Assembly (NCBI RefSeq): GCF_009903625.1
Contig: NZ_CP047569.1
Span: 3,016,501-3,080,500, forward strand
Length of the DNA stretch: 64,000 nucleotides
Direction of reading: 5' to 3'
DNA from: Microbulbifer sp. ALW1
Lineage (GTDB): Bacteria; Pseudomonadota; Gammaproteobacteria; Pseudomonadales; Cellvibrionaceae
Shown here: positions 60,614-64,000 of the stretch, piece after piece
Layout of the letters: each line of letters starts with the position of its first letter
How positions within the stretch are numbered: position 1 is the stretch's first letter
Notes under the pieces: model-generated
What the model saw: the letters and a program-made list of their open reading frames with translations, nothing else
What the model was told of the DNA's origin: nothing
Databases searched by the model: none
Position numbers and translations under genes: made by a program

Positions 60614-61972
60614 GTGGATTATCTGATCAAAAATGCAGAAGCGGTTCACGCTCCCCAGTCCGGGAATGTGACCGACCTTAGAATTACCAATGGCTACATT
60701 TCAGAACTGGGCCGGGATCTCGTTCCAGCGCCCGGCGAAACGCTAATCGACGCCGGTCAATGTGTTGTACTGCCGGGGCTCGTCAACACCCATCATCACC
60801 TTGCCCAGTCTGTACTGAAAGGCGTGCCCGAAGGCTTGAATCAGGGACTAGGGGAGTGGTTGGCATCAGTTCCTTACCGCTTCTGGCCACACTTCACTCC
60901 CCGGCTGATGTATCTCGCCGCGACATTGGGATTGTCTGAATTGCTGCGCTCGGGAGGAACCACCTGCGCAGACCACCATTACCTTTACCATGCCGGTGTA
61001 ACCGAGGAACTGGAGGATGCGGTGTGGCAAGCGGCGGAGGATCTGGGTATCCGTCTCGTGCTATGTCGCGGCGGTGCAACCGTCTCCGGTTCACATAAAG
61101 GCATGGCGCGGGCCGGTATTCGCCCCGAAAATATCGATACCATGCTCGAGCGTATCGACGCTAGCCGCAGTCGCTATCATCAGCCACACTCCAATGCCAT
61201 GCGCAAGCTGGTCGTCGCGCCAACCAGTTTGATTCACTCGAGTAGGGCAGAGGACCTACGCGCACTCGCGGCCTACGCCCGAGAATACGACTTACGACTA
61301 CATTCCCACCTTCTCGAAGTCCCTTTCGACGAATCCCAGGCCCAGGCGCTGCATGGCTGTTCTGCCGTCGAGTATGCCGCCCGTTGCGACTGGTTAGGGC
61401 CCGATGTCTGGTTTGCACATCTGGTACAGGCGACGACGGCAGATATCGAGCAACTGGTTGCAACCGGTACCGGAATCAGCCATTGCCCAACCTCTAATTG
61501 CCGTCTCGGCAGCGGTATTGCGCCAGTGACCGCAATGGATAAGGCCGGCATGCCGGTATCACTGGGGGTTGATGGCTCTGCATCTTCTGAGTCTGCCTCC
61601 ATGATTCAGGAGGCAAATCTGTCCTGGTTGCTGCACCGGGCCGTACATGGACCTGACGCCACAACACTGGAACGCTGCCTGGATTGGTCGAGCGTAAACG
61701 GCGCCAGATTGCTGGGTTTGGACATTACAGGTGAATTGGCGATTGGCCGCGCAGCGGATCTGGTGGTCTACGATCTGGCGCATTACCGATACACCGGAGT
61801 GCATGCACGCACGTTAGCTCCAGTGATGGCCGGCGAACCTGTAAAAGTGAAAACAAGCTTCGTAGACGGCCGCCAAGTTGTCGATAACGGCGAAGTAGTT
61901 GGCCTTGATCTGGCGCAAGTTGCCAGCGAATTGAGTCGTGAAATGCTGCAGTTACTGAAGCGTGCCGGCTGA
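60614..61972 (+). CDS. ATZ/TRZ-type amidohydrolase, 8-oxoguanine-deaminase-like
   Basis: A 452-residue metal-dependent deaminase of the amidohydrolase superfamily. Metal-binding residues are H60 and H62 in PGLVNTHHHLAQS, the HSH motif H230/H232 in RLHSHLLEV, H269 in FAHLVQ and D320 in LGVDGSASSES. CPTSNCRLGSGIAPV and GVDGSASSESASMIQEAN resemble bacterial 8-oxoguanine deaminases and the triazine hydrolases. Start GTG 60614 (then DYLIKNAEAV) has AAGGA eight bases upstream; the upstream frame to 60578 is unlike the family. The product could deaminate a purine, pterin or triazine; 8-oxoguanine to urate is the best guess. Confidence 0.85.
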   Translation: MDYLIKNAEAVHAPQSGNVTDLRITNGYISELGRDLVPAPGETLIDAGQCVVLPGLVNTHHHLAQSVLKGVPEGLNQGLGEWLASVPYRFWPHFTPRLMYLAATLGLSELLRSGGTTCADHHYLYHAGVTEELEDAVWQAAEDLGIRLVLCRGGATVSGSHKGMARAGIRPENIDTMLERIDASRSRYHQPHSNAMRKLVVAPTSLIHSSRAEDLRALAAYAREYDLRLHSHLLEVPFDESQAQALHGCSAVEYAARCDWLGPDVWFAHLVQATTADIEQLVATGTGISHCPTSNCRLGSGIAPVTAMDKAGMPVSLGVDGSASSESASMIQEANLSWLLHRAVHGPDATTLERCLDWSSVNGARLLGLDITGELAIGRAADLVVYDLAHYRYTGVHARTLAPVMAGEPVKVKTSFVDGRQVVDNGEVVGLDLAQVASELSREMLQLLKRAG

Positions 61973-62491
61973 CCTTGCTACTAGCGCGTAAACGCGTGGC
62001 ATACCTGGTTGTTTTAATTGGTGCATGTTCTTGTGCACTTAAATTCTCAAGCCCCGAACAGGGGCATCTAGCTTTTTCGCAACGTTATTGATGTCGCTAG
62101 AAGTTAAAGGCGAGAAGCAAGAGTTTCGAATCCTGCACTCAGATCGCGCAGTTTCGCCACATATCAATCTATGCCGTGCGAACAGAGATTTTTCGCGATA
62201 TTTACTGGCCGGACGGGCAGGATTTATCGATGTTAGCGAAGTTCTCTAGAAAAGTTCTTTACGGAACTGGGTTGCCGACTTTCCATAGAGCTGCTGGAGG
62301 ATGGCGGTCAGCCGGAGTAATCGTGGGCATTCAGTAGTGACAGTCGGCAGTAGCAGAAACCTCACTCTCACCATTAAATACATCATTTAACATAATCTAT
62401 ATTATGCGCACACGCACATGGCGAACTATGATTGTAGAGGCTCAGCTTCCGCTTCGCTAAAATCAACGGATTACACCAAATAGCTCCCCAT
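61973..62491. other. amidohydrolase / LuxR intergenic region
   Basis: 519 bases with no gene I support. A weak hairpin GCCCC-GAACA-GGGGC at 62051-62065 followed by CTTTTTC may end the amidohydrolase transcript. An AT-rich segment with inverted repeat ATAAT-CTAT-ATTAT at 62392-62405, about 90 bases before the LuxR gene, may include its promoter. Confidence 0.4.
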
Positions 62492-63601
62492 ATGGCTTCA
62501 GTACTCGAACAAGAACACAGCCTGATTCTCGCGCTCTATGGCTCATTGACCAATCGCAGCGGTTTTCATGCATTCCTTGAGGCGTTGGCGAACGCAGTTC
62601 ATGGTTGCGCTTCACAGCTCATCGTAGTTCGCAGAAGCCCCATGCAAATCGACCATCTCTGGTATCACGGTCTGTCCGAGGAATTCCTGGCCTGGTACCA
62701 GGAAAACAACATGATCGCGCAGGATGTGGTTACCAATCATGCGGTCCGCCAGCCGCCGGGACAGTTTCAGTCTGCGCTACCGCTGTTACTGGAGTTTCAC
62801 CCGGACAAAGATTATGAAAAATGGGAAACCGAGCAGGACATGCTCGATTCTGCATGGCTGGTAATCGACAGATCGGATACGCATACGTTTTTCCTCAGTA
62901 TCCAACGTACCGTGGCCCAGGGCGCTTTTCTACGCAGTGATCTGGAGTCCCTCAATCGTTTGGTGCCACATATTCGTCAAACGATTCAGCTCTATCGGCA
63001 AATGGCGTCCCGCAGCCGAATAGCGGATTCGCTGTCTGGGGTCATTGAGATACTGCCGGATGCGACTTTTGTGCTGGATAGCTTTTCGTCGATAATTTAT
63101 TCAAATCGGGCAGCACGTGAGCTGATTCAACGTGAGCGGTGCCTGAGTATCCACGATGAGCGATTTACGTTCGATGAGAAAGAGCTTCAGGCAATCTTTA
63201 TGAGAACCTCAGCCGAGGTTGTACGTTCCAGCATGGGACAGGGCGTCTATTGCAGCGAGGCACTTTTGCTTAAAAGGCGTGATCGCAGCCCTTTGATATT
63301 AACCATCTGCCCCATTGAAAGTAGTGAACTGCTTTCAGGCGGTGCGCTGGTAACAGTATATGATTCAAACGGCCGCCCTCTTCCTACTGCGCGTCAAATC
63401 GCCAAATATTTCGATCTGACGGAAGCTGAAGCGCAAATCTGTGAAAGCCTTGCCATCGGCCAGGATATCCAGGCGATCGCCGATATCAGGGGACGCAGTG
63501 TGGCCACAGTGCGAAATCAACTGAAGAAAATCTTCGAAAAAACCGGCTGTACTCGCCAGGGAGAGTTGATCAGCCGAATTCTCTCTGCATTGTTGCGCTA
63601 A
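62492..63601 (+). CDS. LuxR-family regulator with PAS-like sensor
   Basis: A 369-residue protein. A C-terminal GerE/LuxR helix-turn-helix (about 303-366) reads FDLTEAEAQICESLAIGQDI, then RSVATVRNQLKKIFEKTGC. A PAS-like segment (about 180-290) includes LPDATFVLDSFSSIIYSNRAA. The N-terminal ~170 residues are helical and not recognised. No receiver domain is present, so it probably senses a ligand rather than a phosphotransfer partner. Its position beside the amidohydrolase suggests a link to that locus, but the 519-base gap makes this uncertain. Confidence 0.85.
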   Translation: MASVLEQEHSLILALYGSLTNRSGFHAFLEALANAVHGCASQLIVVRRSPMQIDHLWYHGLSEEFLAWYQENNMIAQDVVTNHAVRQPPGQFQSALPLLLEFHPDKDYEKWETEQDMLDSAWLVIDRSDTHTFFLSIQRTVAQGAFLRSDLESLNRLVPHIRQTIQLYRQMASRSRIADSLSGVIEILPDATFVLDSFSSIIYSNRAARELIQRERCLSIHDERFTFDEKELQAIFMRTSAEVVRSSMGQGVYCSEALLLKRRDRSPLILTICPIESSELLSGGALVTVYDSNGRPLPTARQIAKYFDLTEAEAQICESLAIGQDIQAIADIRGRSVATVRNQLKKIFEKTGCTRQGELISRILSALLR

Positions 63602-63624
63602 GCGATAAAACACTTTGCTCAGGC

Positions 63625-64000
63625 TCACGCCAGCTCAGCGGAATCTACGATATGGGCACCCTGTGGGGCCCTGAGTGCTGCATCCAGCAGCGCCCGCGCG
63701 ATCTTCTCCGCCGGGTTAATACGCCAACGTCGCGGCAATATGGGCCCGGAAATCTTGAGAAGTGCCGCAGCCACACGTTCACCGAAACGAAACTCATCAC
63801 GCTGCCCGCCAATCAATCCCGGACGCACAAACGTCAAGGATTCGAACCCAACACCTCGCAACGCATGTTCAAGCTTTCCCTTGGTTCGGTTATAGAAAAA
63901 GCGCGAGTCCGGATCAGCCCCGACGGCAGAATTGAGTGCATAAGTTGGTGTGCCGTGCAGTCTGGCGAAGTGCGCAACCGCCAATGGGTAGTCGTGATCT
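63625..64000 (-). CDS. NAD(P)-binding oxidoreductase of the SDR/epimerase-like class (5' part outside window)
   Basis: Only the C-terminal part, about 125 residues, lies in the window; the frame is open to the window edge. It resembles atypical short-chain dehydrogenases of the HTATIP2/YbjT-like group: LNSAVGADPDSRFFYNRTKGKLEHAL holds the Ser and the YxxxK-type Tyr/Lys (YNRTK), and SLTFVRPGLIGG follows. The end is DAALRAPQGAHIVDSAELA. It converges on the LuxR gene with 23 bases between stops. Substrate unknown. Confidence 0.82.
   Translation of the reverse strand, partial: DHDYPLAVAHFARLHGTPTYALNSAVGADPDSRFFYNRTKGKLEHALRGVGFESLTFVRPGLIGGQRDEFRFGERVAAALLKISGPILPRRWRINPAEKIARALLDAALRAPQGAHIVDSAELA

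Noticed and set aside
62120..62170. Stretch with TTTCGAATCC resembling a tRNA T-arm and possible attachment-site remnant
   Set aside because: No acceptor stem, anticodon arm or D-arm can be folded around it and no integrase or phage gene is nearby.

Overview
The window is chromosomal DNA of a Gram-negative, aerobic, probably marine gammaproteobacterium. The order icd - cspD - clpS - clpA - infA - bpt - aat - trxB - ftsK - lolA - rarA - crcB - serS - cysG, the operon mnmA - hflD - purB, a large TonB-dependent receptor and the overall codon use suggest a Microbulbifer/Cellvibrionales-type or related genome. Genus assignment is inference only. There are no rRNA or tRNA genes, insertion sequences, phage genes or CRISPR arrays that I can recognise.

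Region 1 (1-10.9 kb) is an acetate and glyoxylate block. It holds an acetyl-CoA hydrolase/transferase (5' end outside the window), phosphotransacetylase (pta) and acetate kinase (ackA), isocitrate lyase (aceA), a divergent LysR regulator and malate synthase G (glcB). Together these interconvert acetyl-CoA and acetate and run the glyoxylate bypass. Region 2 (10.9-18.3 kb) holds fdhD, a YdeP/FdhF-like molybdopterin oxidoreductase, a TctDE/QseBC-like two-component pair and a SulP anion transporter. Region 3 (18.3-24.3 kb), on the minus strand, is mnmA - hflD - purB - uL16-hydroxylase-like cupin - GNAT, preceded by an RluE-like pseudouridine synthase.

Region 4 (24.4-41.3 kb) is the conserved housekeeping block: TCA-cycle icd, ClpAP with its adaptor ClpS and both N-degron aminoacyl-transferases (bpt, aat), thioredoxin reductase, FtsK, LolA, RarA, CrcB, SerS and CysG. 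Region 5 (41.3-54.3 kb) is more accessory. It has azoR with a divergent LysR, a penicillin-acylase-family enzyme divergent from a TonB-dependent receptor, an ergothioneine pair (egtB-egtD) overlapping a DUF411 lipoprotein, a YheT-like hydrolase, a two-repeat LprI-like lipoprotein and a hotdog thioesterase.

Region 6 (54.3-63.6 kb) is the most interesting part and looks like an undescribed nucleobase/nucleoside scavenging locus. It has a RutR-family TetR regulator, a divergent Tsx-like outer-membrane nucleoside channel and a minus-strand operon of an NMT1/THI5-like binding protein, an ABC ATPase, a permease and an isopenicillin-N-synthase-type Fe(II)/2-oxoglutarate oxygenase. A divergent 8-oxoguanine-deaminase-like amidohydrolase and a LuxR-type regulator follow. 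Two 16-bp sites that match each other at 13 positions and have the architecture of the RutR operator lie in the two divergent intergenic regions, tying the halves together. The window ends inside an NAD(P)-binding oxidoreductase gene.
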